The position numbers were made by a program, and so were the translations under genes. The notes under the pieces are model-generated. The model was not told where the DNA came from and did not search any database. It worked only from the letters and a program-made list of their open reading frames with translations. 18,871 bases of DNA from Deltaproteobacteria bacterium UBA6930. GTDB lineage: Bacteria > Myxococcota_A > UBA9160 > UBA6930. Location: the NCBI GenBank assembly GCA_002450755.1, contig DKAI01000155.1:1-18871 (forward strand). Reading direction: 5' to 3'. Positions 1-7,390 of this stretch are shown here, in pieces; position 1 is the first letter of the stretch; each line of letters begins with the position of its first letter.

Positions 1-1
1 T

Positions 2-1312
2 TTAATTGTTTTCTTGATCAGATTCAGGAGTTCTACTGCGTCGTCGCAATGTTGATCTTTTGATAATATGTTTGCTTACACCCGCACAAATGAGATCTAG
101 ATAAGATTCTCTTGCAAAATTTACCGTTGGCAGTGCTGTAGAAAAATTGAATTCATGGTGCGTAAAGCATGAGAATTCCTTATTCGCAAGCCGAATTTTT
201 TTTAGCATTTTCCAAGTTTGCTTTGCCTTCGCAAAGTCTCGTCCAAAATATTGAACTAGGGATTGGTAGAGAAGAGGTATCGTATGGAAAAACAAGTCGG
301 CTATTTGAAAGACAATTCCGTTTGGACCTACATACCTGATATCGGGTGGGCCAGATAATTGATTACTTGTAAAATATTTCGTAATAGAATATCTACATTC
401 TTTAATGGAAAGAGAAGATTCACGAGCTACAACGCATTGTCTTATCAAATCTTTATCTTCTTCTTTGTGATTACTTATTTGGATGATCTCTTTTGCTACG
501 ACATCGCAAGGAACCACGTTAAGAAGAATATTTGGACGGGCAGATACTGCGCGGAGTTTACCTGTTCCAAGCATAGCTACGAAACCTGCAAATGCCGCAC
601 CACTGTCGATCCATCCCGGAAAGGGGTGCTTGAGACAGGCAGAAATGATTGATGGTCGGACAATTTGGAGATTTTCGGATCTCGATTCTAAAATCAGTAG
701 GTGCTCGGCTAAACATTTTGAAAGTGTGTAGCTATTGGCTTGTCCTGTCTCCCGGAGTAAGTCTTTTTCGGAGAAATTCCCTTTGCAAATCTCCGTATAG
801 ATTTCACTGGCCGGTCGAGAAAGAAGCACGGGTTTTTCCTCAAAATGTTGCTCAGAAGCAGGAGCATGTACATAAGCAGTGGATACAAATGTAAATCTGG
901 GTTTATGTAAAAAATTTTTTGTAAGGTGGAAGAGTTCTAGTGTACCACCTACGTTAGTTCTGACAGAATTAGAAAGTGAGGAGTCAAATTCGACAGTAGC
1001 AGCACAGTGAATCGTTTGAGTAATCTTTTGAGAAATTATTGACAAGGTTTTTTCTGAAATGCCAAGTGAAGGCTTATCTAAATCACTCCAGACTGGAGTA
1101 ATGGAGACATCGCGAAACGATTTTAAATCTCGAAGGCAAGGCGATTCAAAAATTTCATTTTTCAGGCGAATAAATGCGTTCTCTTCGGATGTTGCACGGA
1201 TAGGAAGATAAATAGACCTTAAGTTTAATGACTTACTCTGTCTAAGAAGCTCCTGAAGAACTACTTTACCCAGAAATCCAGTAGATCCCGTTAAAAGAAT
1301 AGATTCAGGCAC
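2..1312 (-). CDS. Fatty acyl-CoA reductase (alcohol-forming), eukaryote-like
   Basis: This 436-residue protein probably reduces a fatty acyl-CoA to a fatty alcohol with NADPH. An extended-SDR Rossmann fold opens with the TGSTGFLG motif (residues 8-15), and the YxxxK active site is Y195/K199. The segment around residues 217-235 (VRPSI, then PFPGWID) closely follows animal FAR1/FAR2. The C-terminal part (about 385-420) resembles the FAR_C helical domain, so the whole FAR architecture is present in a form somewhat shorter than the human enzymes (about 515 residues). The start is GTG at 1312 with GGAG seven bases upstream; the stop lies at the window edge but is complete. It follows the alkyl-DHAP synthase gene by 52 bases on the same strand, so it could supply the fatty alcohol that synthase uses. 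Sampled lines are only about 23-33% GC, well below the rest of the window. A plain SDR epimerase is unlikely because of the FAR-specific motifs. Confidence 0.85.
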   Translation of the reverse strand: MPESILLTGSTGFLGKVVLQELLRQSKSLNLRSIYLPIRATSEENAFIRLKNEIFESPCLRDLKSFRDVSITPVWSDLDKPSLGISEKTLSIISQKITQTIHCAATVEFDSSLSNSVRTNVGGTLELFHLTKNFLHKPRFTFVSTAYVHAPASEQHFEEKPVLLSRPASEIYTEICKGNFSEKDLLRETGQANSYTLSKCLAEHLLILESRSENLQIVRPSIISACLKHPFPGWIDSGAAFAGFVAMLGTGKLRAVSARPNILLNVVPCDVVAKEIIQISNHKEEDKDLIRQCVVARESSLSIKECRYSITKYFTSNQLSGPPDIRYVGPNGIVFQIADLFFHTIPLLYQSLVQYFGRDFAKAKQTWKMLKKIRLANKEFSCFTHHEFNFSTALPTVNFARESYLDLICAGVSKHIIKRSTLRRRSRTPESDQENN

Positions 1313-1364
1313 AAAAGTACTCCAGAACCGATAGAAATCTATAGACGCTCACTGCCATAGTCTT

Positions 1365-3185
1365 TCAGGAGATTAAATTCCCTGGACCGAAAAGTTTTTC
1401 GGGGTCCATGGCTTGTTTTAAATCTTTACGCCAGGATAAAAGTTCATCTGGAAAAGATTCTTTTAGAAAACGTTGCCTTAATTTCCCAACTCCGTGATGG
1501 TGGGAGATAGATCCTCCGGATCTTAGAATTTCGTATCGGATATCTCTTTCAATGTCAGCAAAAATCATTTCAGGTGCTTCTAGGTCCTTTGCATAAAAAG
1601 CAAAATAAAAATATACGCACGCTCCAGTCTTGTAAAGTTGAGTTACGCGACAGCTAATAAAGGGGCTTCCGGGAAGATTTTTTTCTTTGTGCTTTCGGAA
1701 GACCAAAGTCTTTACATTATCGCAGAGCTTCGAAAGATTGCTCCACGGTACTGAAGTTTCAAAAGATTCTCCTAAAACACCGTAGTCAAGTGCAAAATCC
1801 CGAATGTAAGCAATGTTGAATGTGAGAGAATATCCGCTCTTCCCGTTTTCTGATCCTCCTGAAATACCTCCAAATCGCTTAGCAAGAGCGAGAGTTTTTT
1901 TTCTCTGTCGAGAGCATAGTTCTTTGTTTCCCTCGTAAACCAACGTGCACGCGCTTATTTCTTCGAGGTCATAGCTTAAAACTTTCGTGAGATAAAATTT
2001 TTTCATTTTTGAGGTAAGGCTTGCTAATCGTCTGGGTTTTGGTCTTAAGGCTTGACCGAATTGGAATTGAAGATTGTCTACTAAACGAACACTTGTGGGA
2101 ATGTCATCGGAATGTGCAAGTTCGTACAAAAACTCTAGAGCAGAGTTAAAGTTTCGAAAGACAATCGAGCCGTAGATTTGTTTCTTGGGTAGTGGAAAAA
2201 TCTTTACAGTCGCACTGGTTATAATACCGAGAGCACCTTCAGATCCTAAAAATACATCTTTGAGTTCAGGGCCTGTAGATTCTCGTTCGAAGACATCTTG
2301 CCGAAGAATGGGTCCGTGTCGACTCACGGCTTCGATTCCAAGGACTATATCTTCGATGTTTCCGTACTTGTTTTTCTTCATTCCGCTCGCACGGGTCGCT
2401 ATCCATCCTCCTAGTGTTGAAAATTCAATACTGTCGGGTTCATGTCCTAATGTGAACCCTAGAGCTGAAAGTTGGGCTTGAATGTCACGCCCGATTGCGC
2501 CGGCTTCGATTTTTGCGGTGTGGTTTGATCTATTTACCCAATGGATTTTATTCATTCTTTTCATGTCGATCGATATTATTGGCTTGTTTTCATCCTCTGG
2601 ACAACGGAGTGCAAGGCTTACATTTGTACCTCCACCGAATGGCATAAGGCATGCCTTTAGGTTTCGCGCAATTTCGATTACGAGGGTTATTTCTTTTACG
2701 TCTTTTGGTTCTACCACTACATCAGGGATTCTTTCGAAGCCTAAGTTTCTAACCGAGAGCATTTCTTCGAGCGCGTGACCGTGAGCTCGTCGTTCTCGAT
2801 GTTCGTCTTGAACGAAGACTCGGTCCTTTGAAAGTGCGTCCTCAAGAGAAGCGATAAGCTCGGGGTTGGCTCTTGATGGTGGTATAGGATGTGAGGCCTT
2901 CCTCGGTAATGGTTCCTTTGTATTTAGCGTGATGTTAAGCGTGTCTTCTATCCACGGTAAAAAATAAGGTAGGTCTAGGCCTGAAATGGGATAACGGTCG
3001 CCAGCCATTCGCACGTTTCTCAATTTGTTTACAAAGAAGTAGCTATCACGAAAACCCCAGGAAGATGGATGTTCTAGATCTGGAAGTTTCCTAACAGGTG
3101 GCGGCACAAGGTGTCGATTCGAAGTTTGGGTGATTAGTGAACCTTTGCGTTTACTATTCTTTTTTGAAAATCGGAAAAAGTTCAT
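1365..3185 (-). CDS. agpS: Alkylglycerone-phosphate (alkyl-DHAP) synthase
   Basis: This FAD enzyme should exchange the acyl chain of acyl-DHAP for a fatty alcohol, forming the ether bond of ether lipids and plasmalogens. The 606-residue protein matches animal AGPS along almost its full length. It has the N-terminal SSWGF...RYPISG block (41-69), FAD-binding PFGGGTNVS (182-190), the long TLGGWIATRASGMKK block with YGNIED (257-279), SVRLVDN with R367 (equivalent to the arginine mutated in human RCDP type 3), SCRVTQ with R513, YFYFAF (525-530), and the active-site SHHHG (561-565). No mitochondrial or peroxisomal targeting peptide is expected or obvious; the first 35 residues are basic and low in similarity. 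ATG at 3185 has GAGGAA just upstream. It lies between a patatin gene and the fatty acyl-CoA reductase. The DHAP acyltransferase needed to make its substrate is not in the window. Composition is AT-rich in most sampled lines. Confidence 0.93.
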   Translation of the reverse strand: MNFFRFSKKNSKRKGSLITQTSNRHLVPPPVRKLPDLEHPSSWGFRDSYFFVNKLRNVRMAGDRYPISGLDLPYFLPWIEDTLNITLNTKEPLPRKASHPIPPSRANPELIASLEDALSKDRVFVQDEHRERRAHGHALEEMLSVRNLGFERIPDVVVEPKDVKEITLVIEIARNLKACLMPFGGGTNVSLALRCPEDENKPIISIDMKRMNKIHWVNRSNHTAKIEAGAIGRDIQAQLSALGFTLGHEPDSIEFSTLGGWIATRASGMKKNKYGNIEDIVLGIEAVSRHGPILRQDVFERESTGPELKDVFLGSEGALGIITSATVKIFPLPKKQIYGSIVFRNFNSALEFLYELAHSDDIPTSVRLVDNLQFQFGQALRPKPRRLASLTSKMKKFYLTKVLSYDLEEISACTLVYEGNKELCSRQRKKTLALAKRFGGISGGSENGKSGYSLTFNIAYIRDFALDYGVLGESFETSVPWSNLSKLCDNVKTLVFRKHKEKNLPGSPFISCRVTQLYKTGACVYFYFAFYAKDLEAPEMIFADIERDIRYEILRSGGSISHHHGVGKLRQRFLKESFPDELLSWRKDLKQAMDPEKLFGPGNLIS

Positions 3186-3248
3186 GTTCCTCTTGTCCGC
3201 TTAAGGGCCCGTTGCTGGAAGCTACTCTGAATGAAAGGGTTGATGAGT

Positions 3249-3278
3249 ATCTTAGACCTTATTGCGAGTATGTCGCAA
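3249..3278 (-). promoter_or_regulatory. Possible sigma-70-like promoter for the alkyl-DHAP synthase/reductase pair
   Basis: Reading the minus strand, TTGCGA (3278-3273) and TAAGAT (3254-3249) are separated by 18 bases, each matching the consensus at four of six positions. They lie 63 bases upstream of the synthase start, inside the 138-base gap after the patatin gene. The gap itself supports separate transcription. Weak motif match only. Confidence 0.25.
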
Positions 3279-3323
3279 ATGATACGCGTAGGCGCGTTGT
3301 AATGCAGCTGGAATTGGAGAGGT

Positions 3324-4535
3324 CTAGGGTTCCAGAAGTTCTCGAATCTCATCATGTCTGAGTTTCGCATCGGAACGGCCTAGTTCAATAAGTCGTTTGG
3401 TATAAACTCGATCGAAGAGTAAGTAGGACAGTAAGTCAGCCTCTTTCCCAGGATTATGTGCTGCCAACTTCGCCAGTAGGTTTGTTAGAGTGCCCATTTC
3501 TTTCCCGGCTCCCTGAATGCTCTCTCCCGCAATTTTCCCCAGATCTTCGCTAGGTCTTAAGATTTGAGTTTCGACCCGACTATAACCGCGACCTCGTTTC
3601 TGTTTGACAGCGATGTTTATTTTGTCAAGGAAGTCAGAGCCGTAGTGTAACTCTCCTTGTGAGATCATTTCGTTGATTAAATCGAGTCGTTTTAACTCAT
3701 ATTCGAGTTGATCGAGAGTAAGGGCATTTAAAATTTTCCCAAGAACAAACGACGGAGATTTAATCACGGCTTCTGGGTAGGGAGGTGCGTTAGTGTGAGT
3801 TGGCGGTGGATGGCGGAGACAAACGACTAAAGCTCGCTGCGCTCCGAGTCGGAGAGCTGGCGACAGCGGAGTGTTCATTCTCAGTCCTCCGTCAACGTAA
3901 TAACGTTTTCCTATTCGCACTGCAGGAAACAAAAAAGGGATTGCTGCAGAAGCCCTTACATGTTCTGTACTAATCGTACAGTGTTCGGCCCTAGCATTCG
4001 GGTCGTCCAGCCAAACATCAGGGTTCGCTAGCCCACCGGACATGAAGACAACGACCCTGCCACTTCTGATCTCGGTACATGACACACATAGACCTAAGTG
4101 TTCGTTTTTCAGCACTTTCTCGAGTTGCGTCCAAGGGATTCGGTCGGCGATCAACTTGTCAAGTTTCGATAAGTCGACCAGCCCGCCCAATGTGAGCTTT
4201 TCGTTTGAAGAGCGTAATCCCAGTGCGCGCAGAGGTAAGCCAAGAAGATCTTTAAATCTCAGACGGAGAATTTGCGAGGCCCTCATAGATTCCCATGCTT
4301 CAATGAGAATACTCGCTCTACTCTTGCTGTCGGTGCCTCGAGTAGCCAGCGTGTATGCGGCGTGGATGGCTCCGACTGAAGTTCCACTTGCTATATCGAG
4401 CTCGACTTTGCCTTTCCAAATCGGAAGGATTTCTTCAAATAGGTAAGACAAAACGCCAGCTTCGTAGGCTCCCCGGGCACCTCCTCCCGAGAGAACTAAT
4501 GCTAAAGGTCGTTTAGGAATGGCGGGGGTGAGCAT
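3324..4535 (-). CDS. Patatin-like phospholipase (RssA family)
   Basis: This is a serine acyl hydrolase with a Ser-Asp dyad, probably acting on membrane phospholipids or lysolipids. The oxyanion-hole loop GGGARG is at residues 17-22, the nucleophile elbow GTSVG at 51-55 (Ser53), and the DGG motif at 215-217 (Asp215), all near the N-terminal half as usual. The protein is 403 residues, longer than minimal RssA (about 300); the tail (about 270-403) is mainly helical and charged with no motif I recognise. No signal peptide or membrane helix is evident. The ATG at 4535 is preceded by AAGGAG at a long spacing of about 12 bases, and an in-frame stop excludes an upstream start. It is divergent from arsM and upstream of the ether-lipid genes, where it might remodel acyl chains; that link is inference from position. 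Confidence 0.85.
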   Translation of the reverse strand: MLTPAIPKRPLALVLSGGGARGAYEAGVLSYLFEEILPIWKGKVELDIASGTSVGAIHAAYTLATRGTDSKSRASILIEAWESMRASQILRLRFKDLLGLPLRALGLRSSNEKLTLGGLVDLSKLDKLIADRIPWTQLEKVLKNEHLGLCVSCTEIRSGRVVVFMSGGLANPDVWLDDPNARAEHCTISTEHVRASAAIPFLFPAVRIGKRYYVDGGLRMNTPLSPALRLGAQRALVVCLRHPPPTHTNAPPYPEAVIKSPSFVLGKILNALTLDQLEYELKRLDLINEMISQGELHYGSDFLDKINIAVKQKRGRGYSRVETQILRPSEDLGKIAGESIQGAGKEMGTLTNLLAKLAAHNPGKEADLLSYLLFDRVYTKRLIELGRSDAKLRHDEIRELLEP

Positions 4536-4610
4536 ACTGCGTTAGATCTCCTTTACATAACAATGAATCGATTAAAGGAAGAGTAGCGGAGTTGTGAGAA
4601 TTAACTGCAA

Positions 4611-4617
4611 AAGGAGG
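4611..4617 (+). promoter_or_regulatory. Strong ribosome binding site of arsM
   Basis: AAGGAGG ends four bases before the ATG at 4622 and fixes that start. It lies in an 86-base divergent gap shared with the patatin gene, which must also hold both promoters; no convincing promoter or ArsR-type operator is visible there. Confidence 0.7.
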
Positions 4618-4621
4618 CGCC

Positions 4622-5776
4622 ATGTCGATTGAATCGAATCCGGTATCCAGCGAATCAGCAGTGCGAGAAAGGTATGGAGTTGCAGCGAAAAAAGTTCAGC
4701 CGAGCTTATGTTGCGCTGTTGAGTATGATGCGAAGTATCTTGCAGCTATCCCGAAAGAAGTTGTTCAACGAGATTACGGCTGTGGCGATCCTTCTAAGTT
4801 CGTTGAAGAGGGTGACGTTGTTCTTGATTTAGGCAGTGGGACGGGGAAGATTTGCTTTATCGCTTCTCAGGTTTCCGGTCCTAATGGCCGAGTAATAGGT
4901 GTAGATATGCTCGACGAAATGCTCGATCTGTCACGTAGGGCAGCACCGAAAGTTGCTGCCAACTTGGGATTTGGCAATGTGGAGTTCAGGCGGGGTCGCA
5001 TACAGGATTTAAAGCTCGATTTAGATTTATTAAACGAATGGCTTGCCAGGAACCCTGTTAAAAACGCCGAAGAGGTATCAGCGATGGAGGATGAGGCCAA
5101 CCGCCTACGTCGCGAGCATCCTCTTGTGGCCGATGATTCGGTAGACCTGGTAGTTTCTAACTGTGTGTTGAATTTAGTTAGGACCGAGGACAAAGAACAA
5201 CTCTTTCACGAAATATTTAGGGTCTTACGCAGAGGAGGAAGAATTGCGATTTCAGACATCGTATGCGATGAGCCCGTACCCGATCATCTCCGGGATGATC
5301 CCGAGCTCTGGTCTGGTTGCATCTCAGGTGCTTTCGAGGAGCAAGAGTTTTTAAGTCAGCTCACCGATGTGGGGTTTTATGGGATAGAGGTGAGCGAATG
5401 GTCCGAAGATCCCTTTGCAGTTGTGGAGGGCATCGAGTTTCGGTCCGTGACTGTGACCGCCAAGAAAGGAAAAGAGGGAGAATGCTACGAAGGCAACCAT
5501 GCTGTTATTTACCGAGGCCCGTGGAAGCAAGTCGAGGATGACGACAATCATGTTCTCGAACGAGGGCAGAGAACCGCCGTCTGTGAAAAGACTTTCGGTA
5601 TTCTTACGAGCTCTCCCTATGTAGACCAGATCGTTGGTATTTCCCCGCGCGATCTAGTTTCAGAATCTAATCGCTCGTTGTTTGATTGTGGGAGAAGCGT
5701 CCGGAGAAATCCACGAGAAACCAAAGGTGCAAACTATAAGGCTAACAAAAATGGAAATTCGGGAGGGTGTTGCTAA
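4622..5776 (+). CDS. arsM: Arsenite S-adenosylmethionine methyltransferase, arsenosugar type
   Basis: ArsM transfers methyl groups from SAM to trivalent arsenic, here probably giving dimethylarsenite for ArsS. SAM-binding motif I, DLGSGTGK, is at residues 69-76, and SNCVLNL with PDHLRDDPELWSG follows the ArsM pattern. The arsenic-binding cysteines are likely from Cys30/Cys31 (SLCC), Cys181 (SNC) and Cys233 (SGC). The protein is 384 residues. Beyond the methyltransferase (after about residue 285) it has a roughly 100-residue tail with Cys288, Cys321, Cys356 and a terminal GGCC. I know this tail (NHAVIYRGPWK, then AVCEKTF and RETKGANY) from ArsM proteins encoded beside arsS, so it is a family trait and not a fusion artefact. 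The arsS gene starts two bases after its stop, so the two are co-transcribed. No ArsR repressor or arsenic efflux gene is in the window. Confidence 0.92.
   Translation: MSIESNPVSSESAVRERYGVAAKKVQPSLCCAVEYDAKYLAAIPKEVVQRDYGCGDPSKFVEEGDVVLDLGSGTGKICFIASQVSGPNGRVIGVDMLDEMLDLSRRAAPKVAANLGFGNVEFRRGRIQDLKLDLDLLNEWLARNPVKNAEEVSAMEDEANRLRREHPLVADDSVDLVVSNCVLNLVRTEDKEQLFHEIFRVLRRGGRIAISDIVCDEPVPDHLRDDPELWSGCISGAFEEQEFLSQLTDVGFYGIEVSEWSEDPFAVVEGIEFRSVTVTAKKGKEGECYEGNHAVIYRGPWKQVEDDDNHVLERGQRTAVCEKTFGILTSSPYVDQIVGISPRDLVSESNRSLFDCGRSVRRNPRETKGANYKANKNGNSGGCC
5762..5766 (+). promoter_or_regulatory. Ribosome binding site of arsS, inside the end of arsM
   Basis: GGAGG falls in the last codons of arsM. A GTG at 5767 abuts it directly and cannot be the start. 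The ATG at 5779, 12 bases downstream, is the better choice, although the spacing is long; a TTG at 5770 is the other candidate. Confidence 0.45.
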
Positions 5777-5778
5777 CG

Positions 5779-6777
5779 ATGAGCGAGTTCCTTTTTGGCG
5801 TATATGGTGAGAAGTTCTCATCCCGTGCTCTCGGCGGCGGTACGCAGAAATTAACCCGCAAAGAGGTTAAAACTCTCCAGTTGAACATTGGACGGCGATG
5901 CAATCTTGCGTGTCACCATTGTCACGTCGAGAGTGGACCCAAAAAAACAGAGGCGATGAGTTCTAGCGACATAAATAGAGTACTCGAGATCCTTCTGAGG
6001 AACCCAAAGATAGATACACTCGATATCACGGGGGGGGCTCCAGAAATGCACCCGGACTTCAGAGTGCTGGTGTCTGGCGCTAAACGGTTGGGAGTTCGGG
6101 TAATTGATAGATGCAACCTTACCATCCTGTATGAGCGAGGGCAGGAGGATACTGCGGAGTTCCTCGCGCAAGAAGGAGTTGAGGTGATAGCGTCTCTGCC
6201 CTGCTACTCCTTAAACAATGTGGAAAAGCAAAGAGGAAAAGGGGTTTTCGGAAAGAGCATTGACGCCCTGAGGCTTCTAAATGATCTCGGGTACGGGAAA
6301 AAGTCGTCGTCCTTGGTGTTGAACCTTGTGCACAATCCGATAGGTGCTGAGCTGCCTCCCGCAACGGAAGAGCTTGAAAGAACTTATAGGGAACAATTGG
6401 AGACTCTCTTCGAAGTACAATTTAATAAACTTCTGACGATCACCAATATGCCGATAAAGCGCTTTGCGCATGAACTCGAACGAGAGGGCCGCTTTGAAGG
6501 ATATATGTCTCTTCTAGTAAACCATTTCAATCCTAGTACCCTAAAGAGTCTAATGTGCCGGGATCTAATTTCGGTCGGTTTTGACGGAAGGCTCTGGGAT
6601 TGTGATTTTAATCAGATGCTTGAACTGCCTTTTGCTGGAGAAACGAAATCGTTGGAAGAGACAATTTGGAACGATTCCGACTGGTCACGATTTGAGGGAC
6701 AGCCAATAGGTACCGATGGGCATTGTTTTGGCTGCACTGCCGGTGCCGGGTCAAGCTGTGGTGGTGCGCTTACATAA
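5779..6777 (+). CDS. arsS: Arsenosugar biosynthesis radical SAM protein ArsS
   Basis: ArsS is a radical SAM enzyme that adds a 5'-deoxyadenosyl group to dimethylated arsenic, the committed step to arsenosugars. With the ATG start at 5779 the protein has 332 residues. The radical SAM cluster motif is CNLACHHC (Cys41, Cys45, Cys48), and DITGGAPE (about 83-90) is the SAM-contacting GGE-like segment. The C-terminal half carries the family's extra cysteines: SLMCRD (Cys260), WDCDFNQ (Cys275) and GHCFGCTAGAGSSCGG (Cys316, Cys319, Cys327), expected to hold an auxiliary iron-sulfur cluster. These features match the ArsS/former DUF3641 family. It follows arsM by two bases, and the pair forms the core arsenosugar pathway. 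Later steps, such as removal of adenine and addition of an aglycone, are not encoded nearby as far as I can see. Confidence 0.93.
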   Translation: MSEFLFGVYGEKFSSRALGGGTQKLTRKEVKTLQLNIGRRCNLACHHCHVESGPKKTEAMSSSDINRVLEILLRNPKIDTLDITGGAPEMHPDFRVLVSGAKRLGVRVIDRCNLTILYERGQEDTAEFLAQEGVEVIASLPCYSLNNVEKQRGKGVFGKSIDALRLLNDLGYGKKSSSLVLNLVHNPIGAELPPATEELERTYREQLETLFEVQFNKLLTITNMPIKRFAHELEREGRFEGYMSLLVNHFNPSTLKSLMCRDLISVGFDGRLWDCDFNQMLELPFAGETKSLEETIWNDSDWSRFEGQPIGTDGHCFGCTAGAGSSCGGALT

Positions 6778-6826
6778 TTTTCAAGAATTGTTGATGAGAA
6801 TCAGGAGATCTAAATCGGTTTTTAAC

Positions 6827-6855
6827 TTGCTAAATGTTTTAAACGCAGGTGCAAT
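6827..6855 (+). promoter_or_regulatory. Possible promoter for the MaoC pair
   Basis: TTGCTA (6827-6832) and TGCAAT (6850-6855) are separated by 17 bases, four of six matches each, in the 108-base gap after arsS. A start point about seven bases further on would leave a leader of some 25 bases. There is no clear terminator after arsS, so read-through from arsMS is also possible. Confidence 0.3.
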
Positions 6856-6885
6856 AGGAATATCCCATTCATGAAAGGTCAGAAT

Positions 6886-7380
6886 ATGGCAAAAGAGTTT
6901 GAACTTACCGAAGAAATGCAAGCGCAGGTTGACAAGGAGTCTCCGGCTTGGACCTTTGAATTGACTACGACTAGTGTTCGTGCTTTTGCTCGCGGAGTAG
7001 GTTATACCGATCCTGTCTATTTCGATGTGGAGGCTGCGAAGGCTGCGGGTTACAGGAGTTTACCTGCTCCACCTACCTACCTTGGAACTCCGGTGTTTAT
7101 TCCGGGAAGAAGTAGCGACACCTTTTCGGGTCCCTCGGAAGGACAGCCTTCTATCAACCATGGACTGCCTAATGTCCTGGATGGAGGTACAGAGACGGAA
7201 TATCGAGAGACGCTTTGCGCAGGAGATACGGTCTCGGTCACCACAAAGATCACAAGTCTGGAAGTGAAAGAAAGCAAATCTACTGGAAAGATGTTGATTA
7301 CGACGACGGAAACGGTTTACAAAAATCAAGCAACGGAAAACGTGGCTGCGGTTCAACGCAGTCAAGTGATTACGTTCTAG
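6886..7380 (+). CDS. MaoC-like N-terminal hot-dog protein, HadA-like dehydratase subunit
   Basis: This small hot-dog fold protein belongs to the MaoC N-terminal/FAS1-like dehydratase domain family, the non-catalytic partner in (R)-specific enoyl-CoA or enoyl-ACP hydratases such as mycobacterial HadA. Typical features are the early RAFARGVGYTDPVYFD segment, APPTYLG, and a central DGGTETEYRETLCAGDTV strand pair. It lacks the catalytic Asp-x4-His of the partner protein. Two starts are possible: ATG at 6871, or ATG at 6886 with AAAGGT seven bases upstream. I choose 6886, giving 164 residues starting MAKEF. The second subunit gene follows after 10 bases with a strong ribosome binding site, so the two should be made together and form a heterodimer. 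The substrate is not evident; the acyl-CoA synthetase gene facing it points to a CoA thioester. Confidence 0.8.
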   Translation: MAKEFELTEEMQAQVDKESPAWTFELTTTSVRAFARGVGYTDPVYFDVEAAKAAGYRSLPAPPTYLGTPVFIPGRSSDTFSGPSEGQPSINHGLPNVLDGGTETEYRETLCAGDTVSVTTKITSLEVKESKSTGKMLITTTETVYKNQATENVAAVQRSQVITF

Positions 7381-7384
7381 GAGG
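7379..7384 (+). promoter_or_regulatory. Ribosome binding site of the second MaoC gene
   Basis: AGGAGG overlaps the stop codon of the upstream gene and lies six bases before the ATG at 7391, a near-ideal arrangement that fixes the start and suggests coupled translation of the two subunits. Confidence 0.7.
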
Positions 7385-7390
7385 AAAGTA

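Noticed and set aside
3137..3361. Plus-strand 74-codon frame spanning the gap between the AGPS start and patatin end, with a fairly protein-like second half
   Set aside because: It overlaps both confident minus-strand genes, has no ribosome binding site and no recognisable domain. The gap is better explained as the promoter region of the AGPS gene.
3182..3370. Minus-strand 62-codon frame in the same gap
   Set aside because: It overlaps the end of the patatin gene and the AGPS start, has no family resemblance, and is probably chance.
4536..4621. ArsR-type operator in the divergent gap before arsM
   Set aside because: I found no convincing inverted repeat there, and no arsR gene is in the window.
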